Assembly (NCBI GenBank): GCA_947247005.1
Contig: OX365945.1
Location: 34,774,551-34,838,550, forward strand
Direction: 5' to 3'
DNA: 64,000 bases
DNA from: Spisula solida
Lineage: Eukaryota; Mollusca; Bivalvia; Venerida; Mactridae
The translations under genes were made by a program, and so were the position numbers. Shown here in pieces: positions 13,241-25,528 of the stretch. Position 1 is the first letter of the stretch. Each line of letters begins with the position of its first letter. The notes beneath the pieces were generated by a model. That model saw only the letters and a program-made list of their open reading frames with translations, did not search any database and was not told the origin of the DNA.

Positions 13241-14329
13241 CAACATACTTGGGTCGTCGAAAAACAAATGCATTAGCAACTGATGTCATAGCGTACCGCT
13301 CTGTGCTGGTCATCGACAAAAAAGGCATTAACAAATAAATTCTATATCGTTCTTTATTGTGTCTTTTTTCGAGAAGAACAATACCGTATACTTTAGGACT
13401 CATGATGGCATTAAATAAAAATAACATTCGTAATGGTTTAAACACCATAGTAGTGCTATAAAGTGCTGTCATAACTCCTTAAAAACCAAGCTCAATAACA
13501 CTTGTCTTCTTACAGCATCTTGGATGTAGAGATTAGATTCATGTTTATATGGATTGTCAATAACATTGTTGAATTATGTTTCATATACTGACCAGCGTTG
13601 GTTGTATTTTGTTTGCATCAAGGCTTAATTTAGTTGGTAATTCAGTAGCACAAGATAGCACCTGTAAGCCAGTGCCTTCTTTTATTAACGATGGTCCATT
13701 TACTGGAATAAATTGTGTATATGACTCATTTCCTTCAAATGCACTTATTTCAATAGGAACATTCGAGCAGTTGTATGGTGGACGACGTTCACATGTTCAT
13801 CAAACGGCATTAATTTAGCTGTTGGTGGACAACATAAGTTTGGAAGGTCCGCCGATCTTCCTCCAACAATCACAATAGCTTTCTTACATGGTAGCTTAAC
13901 ATGCTTTTAATTTCGCATGATATTTTTTTTTATTTGTCTGGAAGATGTCGTGCTCACGCGATATGTAATTAGCTTGAAGAATTATATTCCGCCTGATATC
14001 CAACAAGAGTACATTTGACATTTAAACAACGAGAGACACTCACGACTTGAAGTCTTATTGTGCTTGTAATTAGAAATAATTCACTACACTGGAATGGTAT
14101 TTATTTTGGTTGTTGTCGTGTTTACGTCTGTATTTTGTTAATTTCGTCAGACTAAATTACAAAGCAAAGACATCTTTCTTACGACAGAGTAAACTAATCA
14201 AGATATTTTATAAATTCTGTGTAGATAATAATCTTTGTTGGCAAAAGAACTAACACATTGGTGGCACACATCTCTAAAAGATAGTTGAGTTATGCCCATG
14301 GTTTTTTTACTGAACAGAAAATGGGAAAA

Positions 14330-14640
14330 CAACAGAGCAAGAACGGACTTGGATATAAACGTGTTTCATTTATGGTTGCATCAGCACGAGGCACAATGCC
14401 AAACTGAATCAACCGAGCACAGAAAACATAAGACACATACAAGGCACAATGCCCAACTAAACTAGTAAAGATCCGCCGAAGTCCTAGCTTGCGAAAAGTA
14501 GAATTAATTGATTTCAGCACTCATAAAGCTGAATGCCCTAGCTGAATGACTAGTTTCAACAGTAAAACGACTATAATGCCTAGTTTTAGCTGTCAGACAT
14601 CCTAAAAACAAGAAGTGCCCAACGCACTGCCGAACAATTA
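14330..14640 (+). mobile_element. SINE-like interspersed repeat
   Basis: This is the best-preserved copy in A of the family seen inverted at 608-955: 'accgagcacagaaaacataa', 'gacacatacaaggcacaatg', 'cccaactaaac', followed by loosely repeated 'ctgaatgccctagctgaatg' words. Copy B has it at about 42,820-43,130 with an additional 5' block ('gtcagacagggaatgcagca'). No tail or target duplication is evident. Confidence 0.5.
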
Positions 14641-15609
14641 ATTGAAAATACCTGTTTCAGAACGGGAATTTTGAAAGAACGAAGCGTTCTTGAAAAGTGC
14701 AGTTGCGCAGAATGAATGAACGTGTTAGAATGTAGGCATGCACATGCTAAATTACATAATTTACACTGATCGTGTTTTTATTAACAAACACAACACACAT
14801 TTCCCTCCTACTCGTTCCTTCAAAGTTTCATGTACATACCATGCAATTTCAGCAAATACTAATTGACAATGTATTCTAACACATTTCTATTCTTATAATT
14901 AATTGTCACGTACATTTTGAATTACTTGGATTAAATATCATTGAGATGACAGGACATTACTTGACTTAGGATTCATTGTAAGCTACAGTATATAGGCTTA
15001 CTTGAAAATTTTCTTTTTTGGGGATATAGAGCCTTTCTCTTGCGTGGGTGGCTAGGCGATGGTGTCATGCTGTATATATGTCATCTTGTATGAATTGAAT
15101 ACAATGTATACGAAATTAACGGAAATCGTGAATAAAATATTAGCCAAGACACATTGTCTGAATTCCGCATATTTTGAAATAGTGTTTAAATACATGTATC
15201 AGGTTATCGTTAAGCAGCAGCGAATCTTCAAGATACTAAAATAACAGTATGTGCGTTATTCACGTAAAGTTCATTCACCAACTTAAGACAAATAAAATCG
15301 TAAATGTCACTTGCAATTCATTTCCATGTACAAACGATTTGAAGAAGCTAAAAGCTAATTCGTTGCTCGCATACTATTTACGGAAATAATGTCATTGATA
15401 CTTGAAACGTTCCAGATATAACCAATATTTGCATATAAATGATTACAATAATATCTGAGACTATTTCTACTTTAAAGCCCGGGTCGCTGACATAATTTAG
15501 AATATCACCAAAGTAATTCAGATTCAGTTTAAAGAAATTTATCCTGTGTTATTGCAAATATAGTCAGCATAGCATCCAGCAAGTGACGGCATATATGCCT
15601 AGAACAGTC

Positions 15610-16700
15610 AATTAATCAACACCTGTTTCCTCGCCTCCGACTATCGAGGAAATACATTGACTTATCAGCAACATTATGCTACCAGGAGCAGTATGATTTA
15701 TTTGACATTCTCATCATTTGGTCACAACAGCTGTTATCCCGGAATGGTGAATTTGGACACCGCACGTATTTGACCAAACTAATGAAAGTGTCTGTTACAG
15801 TATATTGTAAAGCTAATAAATCAAAACTTAAGCACAATGTTGTTTCAACACAGTATTTCAAGTATCTTCGTTGTATATAGCAGCGTCTGTAAGATTCATG
15901 ACAGAGTTTATCTATCTACAGATGCGACTCTATAGACGACGAGGAGAGAGTGTTAAACAAGCTGTGTTCAGTCGTATGGAAGATGCTTAGGTCATGGGTT
16001 AATGATGCTATACACTGGTGTTTTCCAACACTATATAATAAACAGTCGATTCTTTTATTAGTTTGTTCTCACATTACACAAGCGATAGTGGCATTAACGT
16101 GCACAGTAACACCCAAATGTTGAATGCATGCTACCATGAGTTGCTGAATAGTCGAATGTGATTCCTATGGAACGTTTATGGGATAAGTCAGATAGAGGAA
16201 AAATATCAACATAAAAAACAAACCAGTCATACGTAGACATTTAGAACAAAGTCCCCATTGATGAATGTGCCATCCCTAACGTGAAATTGTTGCTCTGTAA
16301 TTGCAATATGTGTACGATTAAAGCCCACGGCGGTTGTTCCATATCTCGAACTATGTTCACTACTGTTTTGATTGCCAGTTTCTAGTAACTGAGTGTTAAT
16401 TTACAACATTTCAACAAATAGGATTGTTGTGAACTCTTGCATATTAAGCTAGGGTTCGAGCTGAAAAAATCTTATAGAGTAAAAAACGTTGCGTTAATGA
16501 CACTTGTGTACCACTTATTCTAGTCGTCACCAAACAGTAAATGATGTTCACCAGTGCATCTCTCGGTATTTAGTCACACAGAGCTGGTGGGAAATACTGC
16601 CGATCTTCCTCAAATAAGCTGAACAGCCTCCTTACATGCTTGCTTACAATGCTTTTAATTTTCCATTTCGCAGTGATATGTAGGTTTTCGATTTTGTGGT
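15610..16700. repeat. Ancient array module, third instance in copy A
   Basis: This instance keeps a 5' part ('aatcaacacctgtttcctc', 'ggagcagtatgattta', 'ggacaccgcacg', 'gaccaaactaatg') that also opens copies B (about 28,505) and C (about 46,375) and recurs at 44,055 and, diverged, at 57,050. It then runs through the 'ctatagacgacgaggagaga' core. Because the same 5' part starts the long unit, this looks like one period of an older and shorter tandem array. Confidence 0.65.
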
Positions 16701-17614
16701 ACATGTAAAGATTGTGATTACGTGATAGATAATTAACTCAAAAGATTTATAATGCTCCACCAGAAAACTTCTGACTTGACATTCACGTCGTAGGTTTTAT
16801 TCGGCTTATAAACATTAGAATGGAATAATCTTACTAGTGTTGTATTACGGTTGTTTTTACTGCACGTCGGTAAATTTCTATATACTAAATCTAAGAGCGA
16901 ACACATTCCAACAAACAAATGTAAACATTATTCAAAATTGATTGTAGAAAATTTACTTTCTTGGCAAAACAACTAACACATCAGCAATAGTACATGTATT
17001 TCAAAATATTAGTACATGTATTTCAAAATACGGTCAATCCGTTATTGACGTTGACCATATTTTGAAATTTTATTAGGAAATGGGAACACTACAGAAGGGA
17101 CATTAAATGTTGCCTTTAGATGAATAACCCCAATATGACTGATGGTAGTACTAGTAGTAAATACGTTCATATCAACTGTGTGTTATAAAGCTAAGCACAC
17201 ATTGTTTCATCTTATGCCTCTAAGTCGGTCTGACAAATTACGTTTCTATAACATATGAGCAAGTCTCCAGGAAAACCTGCTATTTTGACAAATATATTGA
17301 TGTTGATTATTTTATATTAGTCTTAACGGATTATGTTATTGAAGCAAAATGCAAAAGAAATTTTGTAAGTATCTCGAGTTTTAAAGGAAGTTACAGCTGT
17401 TTTTGTATAGTCCCTATTTGGTGATTATTGCGCGACGTCACAAACGTCATTGAAACGTAATTCGACGTTACTGTAACAAGAATTTCCAAATTACTCTAAT
17501 TGATTAATTCTTGACACAAACCGTCCAAAATAGTATCATATTTTTGAATTATGTTTTGATTTTTTAAAATGTACATAAAATCAAAATGGTTTGAATTCAG
17601 ACAAAGGCTACTAC

Positions 17615-18172
17615 TGTTTAATAATAATAATACAATAATAATACTAATAAAGAATTTATTGATAGAGGCAACACAGTTAAGCAATTGCCCAATCTTCTCT
17701 GTGAGCCTCTTGAAAATAATCAATATTTACAGATATATGTACATAGCAACACAATACATGATAGCAAAATATCATTTATATACAATGTGCAAAGCTATCA
17801 AGAACAAGGTCCACAATTACAGATATTCTTTTGTAAAGCAATACACATCAATTCAGCAATGTTTTCCAATAATACATATACTTATATTTGAAGCCATTCA
17901 AAGTCTGTGCATTTCGAACATCTAATGGTAACGAATTCCAAATCATTGGCCCAGAGTAGTCGAGAGATTTTTTACAGAATTCTAGCCTTGGTTTTTTAAC
18001 ATAGAGATTCTGCTGACACTCAGAGGATCTGAGATGGCGAATTTGGACTTCATGAAGTTTTTGGAATTTGTCCTTAATGTATGGGGGGCTCATGTTGTTT
18101 AATGATTTATAAATAATGATGGCTTTTTTATATTTTACTCTGTCAGGAAAAGTCATCCAGTTCAAAGTAGCA
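17615..18172 (-). pseudogene. 5'-truncated LINE, C-terminal end of reverse transcriptase
   Basis: On the minus strand, about 105 codons (18,165 down to 17,848) read FPDRVKYKKAIIIYKSLNNM, then LDYSGPMIWNSLPLDVRN, ending at a stop. This is the familiar C-terminal part of CR1/L2/jockey-like non-LTR reverse transcriptases ('RVKY.KA..VYKSLN...YSGP.IWNSLP'). The catalytic domain is missing, as expected from 5' truncation during target-primed reverse transcription. The 3' untranslated region follows and ends in AATAAATTCTTT plus an (ATT)n tail at about 17,617-17,650. Copy B lacks the surrounding ~2.9 kb, so the copy comparison does not reveal the exact target. Confidence 0.8.
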
Positions 18173-19558
18173 AATATTAAAACATCTAACTCATCGTTTT
18201 TCGCAATCGGAGTACTTTTCTGAAATTGGCCACCATAGCAACGAAGTAAGTGATTTCGATATAAGTCATGATAAATATTAAAGCTTAGATATAGTTCTTT
18301 ATGGGTAAAATACTTAAAGTAGAATCAATAGATTTTTTCTCATTTTAGAGCTTTTTATAAACCTTGTTACATAATAGTAATTACATAATGTCAAAAAAGC
18401 AGGTTTTCCTAGAGACTGGCTCATATATAATATTGATTCTGACATAGTGTAATTATTTTTTCACACATTAATTTTCTACTCCAATACGTAAATGTTACGC
18501 ACATTTTACATTACCTCGGATGATATAATTGATGTGACAGGAAATTGCTTGACACATTTCCGATTTCTCTTTATTCTGTGTAACGAAACAACGAAACCAG
18601 GAAGTGGGTTATAAACATGTATTAATCTTATATGGACAGAATATACAAAATTAACGGAAACCTTCAATAAATTATATATTAGTCAAGATATAAGTTTATT
18701 TAGAATGAGTACAACATACATCACTAAATTAAGTTTGTGTTGGTAAAAAATGACCCATTATAGTCTCGAAGTTGTCTGTCTGAATTCCGAACATTTGAAT
18801 GAATAAACCAACACAACTGAAATCGTAAATCTCTCATGCAATGCATGTTCATGCAAAAAAATCTTATTTAGAAAAACTTCGAGCTTTTGAACTAATGGGT
18901 ACCTTAATTCTGAATTTACGTTACAAATGGTTTTACACCGTGTAAACTATATGTCATACAGAAAAGTATGGAATGCAATGTCAAGAATACATGATACGTT
19001 CTGCGTTGACATATAAATCAGGAAAACAATCAGTAAAGAATATGGCCAACTTTTGTGCCTGTGAATGGTCAATCCATTGACATCGGTTTCTTCCAAAATA
19101 GTTGTACAGACAAACTGCTGGAGTATGTGATGCATGTGCAGAAATATATATCAACATTCTGAATATTCTATCTCCAATCCAGAAGTACAAACTGGATATA
19201 TGCGGAATAGTTCATTTTGTCACACAGCAAGAGCATGAAATGATATTGAAACCTTGAGAGTGAGGTACAAATTCTTACACATTGTTACACTTCTTTTAAC
19301 AACAAATCACCCATGTAAATACATTATTTGACGTAAATCATCAGTTACCATGACGAATATATTACCACGTTTATGGCAACCTACTATCTTAAGGTTTTGG
19401 AGACATAACCATAGACATACTATGCTTTTGTCGGAACTAATATGACTAACGTGGTTCTCAATGGTTGTTCTCGCTAATCTCAGGCCTGATATTTCTATTT
19501 CTGAAACGTGACATTCTACGAATTCTGACAGACAAGCCCAGGCAGTTTTGCTATATTA

Positions 19559-19957
19559 TTAAATGGAATGCACCAATTCTTTTTTGTCGGAAATGACAGT
19601 ATTGATGCATTGTACAAATTCATCGAAGTCTTCTTTCTTTATTGTATTATAAAGTATCGGAAACACTATTTCGTGCCTCATAATATCGACACTAACGAGT
19701 GGATGGCAACGTCTGCAGCCGACTATATATGAAATATTTCGTTTTATTTTAGACTCGATTGTAGGTTCTACGTATATACGTTTTGCCATCTGTGAACATA
19801 TATACTTGATTGTCATCGACCCGATCCTTCTCATCGACCCGAGCCCTACATATTTTGGCCGAATATACGCACGTGCTGCGGTGGCTCCTATCCAGAACAT
19901 AAGCAAGTTTGATGGTGGACTTTGTCCTGTTGCTGGAGCAGAAAAGTATACATACAA
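19559..19957 (-). pseudogene. Open 132-codon fragment, unidentified, broken in copy B
   Basis: The frame contains FWIGATAARAYIRPKYVGLG, IVGCRRCHPLVSVD and DFDEFVQCINTVISDKK, a composition more protein-like than the surrounding chance frames. A pyrimidine run with CTCCAG just inside the 5' end (about 19,935) could be a splice acceptor, so this may be a terminal exon. In copy B (about 45,245-45,475) the C-terminal ~50 codons are deleted and the rest carries frame breaks and an in-frame stop near RPK. I do not recognise the family; CRRCH matches the CxxCH pattern only by chance as far as I can tell. It may be an exon relic or another transposon fragment. Confidence 0.3.
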
Positions 19958-20400
19958 GTTATAAAACAGTTTTTGTTCACTGATTTACAACCAACCTTGA
20001 AAAATCCTTATTTGTGAGCAGTAAAACCTAAACTTGTAACCATGTTTTTTTGTTTTTGTCCATATTTTTGTCAACACATTTGTCTACATTTATCAAAGTC
20101 TGTGAATAGCATCTTTGATGAAAAAACTATATATTGCAACTGTGTTTATGTAAGAATTAATCGTAGACTGACCAATTTGAGGGATCCGGTTGATGAGAAA
20201 GTTTTCAAATCGCATAGGCTCTTGACTAGTACACGTACTTGCTTTACTGTAAATATTTTTAAAAAAAAGCTATTTTGCTGCAAAACAAAATTCATTTTAC
20301 TATAGTTCAGTAATTTGTCAGTCAGTAAATACAAATTAGTTACAGAACAAACGTTTTCAAATTGTGCATGCAAGGGTGTTAACTCTTAGGGGATCGACTC

Positions 20401-21212
20401 AACAGGTAACTGTATCATTGATTAAAAGAGAAAAAAAAATTTTGTTGTAAAATTGATATCTTCATGACAAGGTTGATTTGAAAGGAATTGACTAGATTTT
20501 TCAAGGTATCCTAAACCAGAATTGGCATTCGATATCGTCAAGTAATTATATTCATACAAAACATTATTTTAAATACTTCCATGCAAAATCCCATCGCAAT
20601 TAATCAACTAGTTAAAAAGTTATGCCATGAATGTATTTCACAGGTGTACACCCTATCACTGAGGTGCATTCAATAAGAAACAAAAATAGAAATATTGAGG
20701 CTATGTCGTATTTACCGTTGTGTATAAACATAGCAATGGGGTAAAATTAAAGAACGCAACAGTTGGAACAGATTTAACTGTATGACATATGTTAACTTCA
20801 TAAAATGTATACGTTTAAGCCGAAAAACAAATGAGCTGCATATTCTATTGTCAAAATGACTCCATGCTTGTCAGAATGTTCCGAATGGCCGTTTTTGTGA
20901 AAGCGAATTTCATTGTTTTATTTTATACTCTAACCAATGAAAATGACTGTTAGAAAACGGTCATTTTCGCTAAAACCCACAATGACAGTCCCTACAGCAT
21001 TTTACGTCGTCGAAAATTGTAAGCAAAATTTAAACTTTGAATTATATCGTATGAAGGTAAGGTTAAGCATGTTTTCAAATGCTTTCTATGCTCATACGTG
21101 TTTTTTGTTCACCTACAGCCTTATACAATGCCTATGTAATTAATCTTGTTATGAATATATAAATTTTACATAAAACTATTTTTTAATCTTAATCAATGAT
21201 ACTGTTACCTGT
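20401..21212. mobile_element. Non-autonomous DNA transposon with 9-bp target duplication (Mutator-like), only in copy A
   Basis: An 812-bp insert begins AACAGGTAACTGTATCATTG and ends CAATGATACTGTTACCTGT, giving inverted ends of about 25 bp with one mismatch. It is flanked by direct GATCGACTC at 20,392-20,400 and 21,213-21,221. Copy B shows the uninterrupted single site 'ggggatcgactccacgag' at about 45,870. A 9-bp duplication is typical of Mutator-like elements; hAT (8 bp) is the alternative. The 68-codon frame inside shows no transposase features. Confidence 0.85.
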
Positions 21213-21590
21213 GATCGACTCCACGAGAAAGCAGTATACTGACCAGTTATCATCTGTCTTTTAGTTTAACAGTCATTTTGATATTTTGACAGTTTATTTG
21301 TTGCTGAATCTTTAGGTAATATGCATTAATCTAACTATATTCGGCAATGCGTTTTTTATATAATAAACAAAAAGCAGTCACAGACAGCCATATCATCCGC
21401 CAAAGTGAAAATAAAAGTAGGGCAATAATTATTGATTACAAACTAAATTTTTAACATAAGTTATGTGAAAGTTTGTTTCATTCCCATGATAAATGTTTGA
21501 AATTCACATATGTTTTCTCTATATGCAAATGTATTACATACAAAATAAACAAAGTCAACAAGAAGCAAAAAAAATCTCGAAAACCAGTTT

Positions 21591-22060
21591 AACGGTGACC
21601 ATGATCAAACCAGTCCAACTTTCAATCCCACTTGTTGTCTTCACAAAGGCTACTACCAACATAGCAGGCTTCATCATGATATCTGACTAATGTTATTGAT
21701 CAAAATCAAGAATTCATTTTTTAGTAACTGTGACCTTGACATCCATCAGCCGACTACCAATTGCAAGTGACATCTTCACATAAACTATATATCATTCTTA
21801 AAGTTATTGAGTGAAAACGTTTATTTCTCTATTTTTAGTAACGATGACCTTGACCCCACTTTCTAACCCAAGTGTCGTCTGTTCAAACAAGCTATATACA
21901 TACAAATCTAGCAAGGTTCATCATGTTATCTCAATCCTTAAAAAATTAGCATAAGTGCTTTTTCTATTATTAATAACGATGACCTTGACCCCACTTTGTT
22001 ATTTTTAGTAACAGCTACCTACACAGCAAGTTTCAATGTGATATCTCATTCCGAACTTAA
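21591..22060. repeat. Short tandem block with 'gaccttgacc' core
   Basis: About four diverged units of roughly 113-136 bp start near 21,591, 21,723, 21,836 and 21,972, each beginning 'ta(g)taacngtgaccttgacc' or close to it and followed by a 'cccacttt..aacc' block. Copy B retains only the first (about 46,265) before its junction with copy C. Confidence 0.65.
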
Positions 22061-22144
22061 GTTTTCCTTTACAACAAAAGCTTACACATGAACAAAATAG
22101 GGCCAAATTTCTGCACAAATGATCAAAATTAAAAACATGACAAT

Positions 22145-22870
22145 TAGTCCAGTCAAATTAGCATTAAAGGTAAAACAAATTGCAACAGAAACTATTTTGT
22201 GTTTTACAGACAGGTAACCATATGCTGATCAACAGAAAAAAAGTCCTTAAAAAAATTATGAGGGGAAAGGTGTTAAATCCAAGATGGCGTCCAAGATGGC
22301 CGCCATGAATTTCATAACTACCAAAAAGGAATGTGGTACTTTCATATATAGATATAATGATACATATCTGGGTGGAAAATGTTCATTAAGTTATGTCCAT
22401 CAAATTGGATTACAACAGTGACCACTTTAAGGCCAAGGTCAAGGTCACCTCAAGGTCAAAATACGAAAAAAGCTTAAAAATTGGTATTTTCTCTTTATTT
22501 TCCTGGTCATAACATGCATTTTCACCTTTCCTATGGTTAAAAAGTTGATAAAAGAGTTGTTTAGTATGTATCTCTTCACTATAAGTTATATGTTTAATTT
22601 AGATCATAACAGTTCTGTGAAAACAGCCATTTTTAATCAAGTAACATGATATCCAAGATTTTTTAAATGGATGATGCAATATCAATAGTAATTGTTATTA
22701 TCATCAGTTGTGACAGTTGGTATTACCAATGCGTTGGATAAATGTTTGTAAGAATATACTAAATTTTAAAAGTTACCCCAAACTGATATCAAATAAATAC
22801 CTACTCAAGGTCAAGGTCCATGTCGGTTTGAAGGTCAAACTTCTAAACACATTCAATTTTGGTGGAGCTA
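22145..22870 (+). repeat. Left inverted arm of the foldback element
   Basis: Matches the reverse complement of about 27,290-28,040. The best-conserved block is 'ccaagatggcgtccaagatgg' near 22,280, with flanking 'gaggggaaagg' matching 'cccctttcccctc' at 27,903. TCAAGGTCA occurs at 22,439, 22,450 and 22,805. Confidence 0.7.
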
Positions 22871-22894
22871 TAAGTTTTCGTATAGTATAACGTT

Positions 22895-25528
22895 ATGTTG
22901 GACTCGTATGTGTTGGAAATACTCACCCAATGGCCTATGGGGACTGAACAGTTTGAGAAAGCCATGTTAGAGCTTATGAGGGACTCTCAAATTGTTGGGT
23001 ACCATCATCATAGGCCCTATGGAGGATTTATTATTGCTGGGAACTTCCTTCCTAGACCATATGGAGGACTCATTAGTGTTGGGAACTGTCATCATAGACC
23101 CTTTGGAGGACTCATCAGTGTTGGGAACTGTCATCATAAACCCTATGGAGGACCTATCAGTGATAGGAACTGTCATCATGGACCCTATTGAGGACTCATC
23201 ATTGTTAGGAACTGCCATTCTAGACCCCATGGAGGACTCAACAGTGTTGGGAACTGTCATCATAGACCCTATGGTGGACTTATCATGGTTGGGAACTGCA
23301 ATCCTAGACCCTATGGAAGACTCATCATTGTTGGGAACTGCCATCCTAGACCCTATGGAGGACTCATCTGTGTTGGGAACTGTCACCATAGACCCTATGA
23401 AGGACTCATCATTGTTGGGAACTGTTTTCCTATGGACAATTCTTCAGTGTAGGGAACAGACGTTCTACGTCATATTAAAGACACAATAGTGTTGGGAACT
23501 ACCATCCTAGGTACTATTGGGGACTCACCACTGTAGGGAACCGTCATCATAGGCCCTTTGGGAACTCATCATTATTGCTAACACCAGTCATGGTAGGCCC
23601 TAAGAGGAATCCCCAGTGTCGGGAGCTCTCATCTTAAGCCCTAAGAGGAATCCCCAGTGTCGGGAGCTTTAATCTTAAGCCCTAAGAGGAATCCCCAGTG
23701 TCGGGAGCTTTCATCTTAAGCCCCTAAGAGGAACCCACCAGTGTCATCATAAGGCCGTAAGTGGGACCCATTAGTGTTGTGAGCAATTATCCTAGGCGGC
23801 AAGGGGGACCCACCAGTGTTGTGTGCTGCCATCATAAGGCCTTAAGAGGGACTCATCAGTGTTGGGAGCTATCATCCTAGGCCATGAGGAGGACCCACCA
23901 GTGTTGGGAGCTATCATCCTAGGTCCTAAGGGGACTCACCAGTGTTATGAGCTGTCATCCTAGGCCCTAAGGACGACCAACCAGTGTTATGAGCTGTCAT
24001 CCTAGGCCCTAAGGACGACCCACCAGTGTTGGGAGCCGTCATCCTATGCCCTAAGGGGGACCCACCAGTGTTGGGAGCCGTCATCCTATGCCCTAAGGGG
24101 GCCACCAGTGTTGTGAGCTGTCATCCTATGCCCTAAGGGGGCCACCAGTGTTGTGAGCTGTCATCCTATGCCCTAAGGGGGGCCCACCAGTGTTGTGAGC
24201 TGTCATCTTATGCTCTAAGGGGGTCCACCAGTGTTGTGAGCTGTCATCCTATGCCCTAAGGGGGGGCCACCAGTGTTGGGAGCCGTCATCCTATGCCCTA
24301 AGGGGGGCCCACCAGTGTTGTGAGCTGTCATCCTGGGCACTAAGGGGGACCTACCAATGTTGTGAGCTGTCATCCTAGGCCCTAAGGGGGGCCCACATAT
24401 GTTGTGAGCTGTCATCCTAGGCCCTAAGGGAGACACACCAGTGTTGTGAGCTGTCATCCTAGGCCCTAAGGGGGACCCACCAGTGTTATGAGCTGTCATC
24501 CTAGGCTCTAAGGGGGACCCACCAGTATTGGGAGCCGTCATCCTATGCCCTAAGGGGGACCCACCAGTGATGTGAGCTGTCATCCTAGGCCCTACGGGGA
24601 CCCACCAGTGTTGTGAGCTGTCATCCTGGGCTCTAAGGGGGACCCACCAATGTTGTGAGCTGTCATCCTAGGCCCTAAGGGGAACCCACATATGTTGTGA
24701 GCTGTCATCCTAGGCCCTAAGGGGAACTCACCAGTGTTGTGAGCTGTCATCCTAGGCCCTAAGGGGGACCCACTAGTGTGGTGATCTATCATCCTATGCC
24801 CTAAGGGGGGCACCAATGTTGTGAGCTGTCATCCTAGGCCCTATGGGTGACTCAACAGTATTGTGAGCTATCATCCTAGGTCCTATTGAAGACTCATCAG
24901 TGTTGGGAAATGTCACCCTAGTCCCTATCTGGGACCCTTCGGTGTTGGGAGCTGTCATCAATTCAGGCCACCTGTAGATTCACTAGTGTTTGGGACAATC
25001 AATGAAGGCCTTATAGGGGAAAAACCATACAATGCCCTCTCAAGGACTCACCAGTGTTTATAGCAGTTGTCTTAGACTAATCAGTGTTTGAAGCAGTCAT
25101 ATTAGGGTCTATTAAGGACTCATCAGTGTTGTAAGCAGTCATCCAAGGTCCTCTGGAGGTTTATACGTCATGGAGACAATCAATTAAAGCCTTATGGGGG
25201 ATTTTTCAGTGCTGGGGGAAATCATCAAATGGACTCACAGGGACTCATCAGTGTTGGCAGCAGTCATATTAGGGTCTATGAAGGACTCATCAGTGAATGC
25301 TACAGCCATCCTATGCCATATGGGGGACTCAACAGAGCTGGGAGCAATCATCCTAGGCCTTATGTGGGACAGTCATCTGAGATATTATGGGGGTCTCGAC
25401 AATGTTGGAAAATGTCATTCTAGGTACTGCAGGGACTCGCCAGTGCAGGGAACAGTCATCCTAGGTTTTATGGTACTCGGCAATGTCTGGAACAATCATC
25501 CCAGGTATTATCGGGGACCCACCAGTCA
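22895..25528. repeat. 42-bp minisatellite, main part
   Basis: Units such as 'catcctaggccctaaggggg' followed by 'acccaccagtgttgtgagct' and 'gt' repeat with a period of 42 bp, with 41- and 43-bp variants, giving roughly 60 units. Early units (22,990-23,420) read 'cctatggaggactcatcagt'; later ones (23,840-24,850) are GC-richer and more homogeneous; the edges are degenerate. Because 42 is a multiple of three, long repetitive frames stay open on both strands (14-residue periods such as MEDSSVLGTVIIDP and MTAHNTGGSPLGPR). Scattered unit-length changes break them, so I read the array as non-coding. Confidence 0.9.

Larger units (their letters stand above)
1..21690. repeat. Segmental duplication, copy A
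   Basis: The opening bases (ctataagtcctcctagcagc) recur with few changes at about 28,923 and 46,772, and near-colinear similarity continues for many kilobases: about 440/29,400/47,250, 1,385/30,008/47,859 and 5,050/33,200/52,200, then A against B only to about 21,690/46,365. The left end is outside the window. Copy A carries extra material absent from B: a SINE-like segment at 608-955, MITEs at 4,298-4,712 and 20,401-21,212, about 1.4 kb at 7,368-8,772, and about 2.9 kb at 16,790-19,715 that includes a LINE. No intact gene is seen. Stretches not listed separately hold AT-rich sequence shared with B in which I recognise nothing further. Confidence 0.9.

Noticed and set aside
13176..13472. 98-codon minus-strand frame (137 codons in B) that vaguely resembles a receptor fragment (STERYAMT)
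   Set aside because: No run of membrane segments around it and no consistent neighbours; similarity between A and B is explained by recent duplication.
22992..23489. 165-codon repetitive frame as a protein gene
   Set aside because: It is a by-product of a 42-bp unit divisible by three; opposing frames are open too, and unit-length changes break it.
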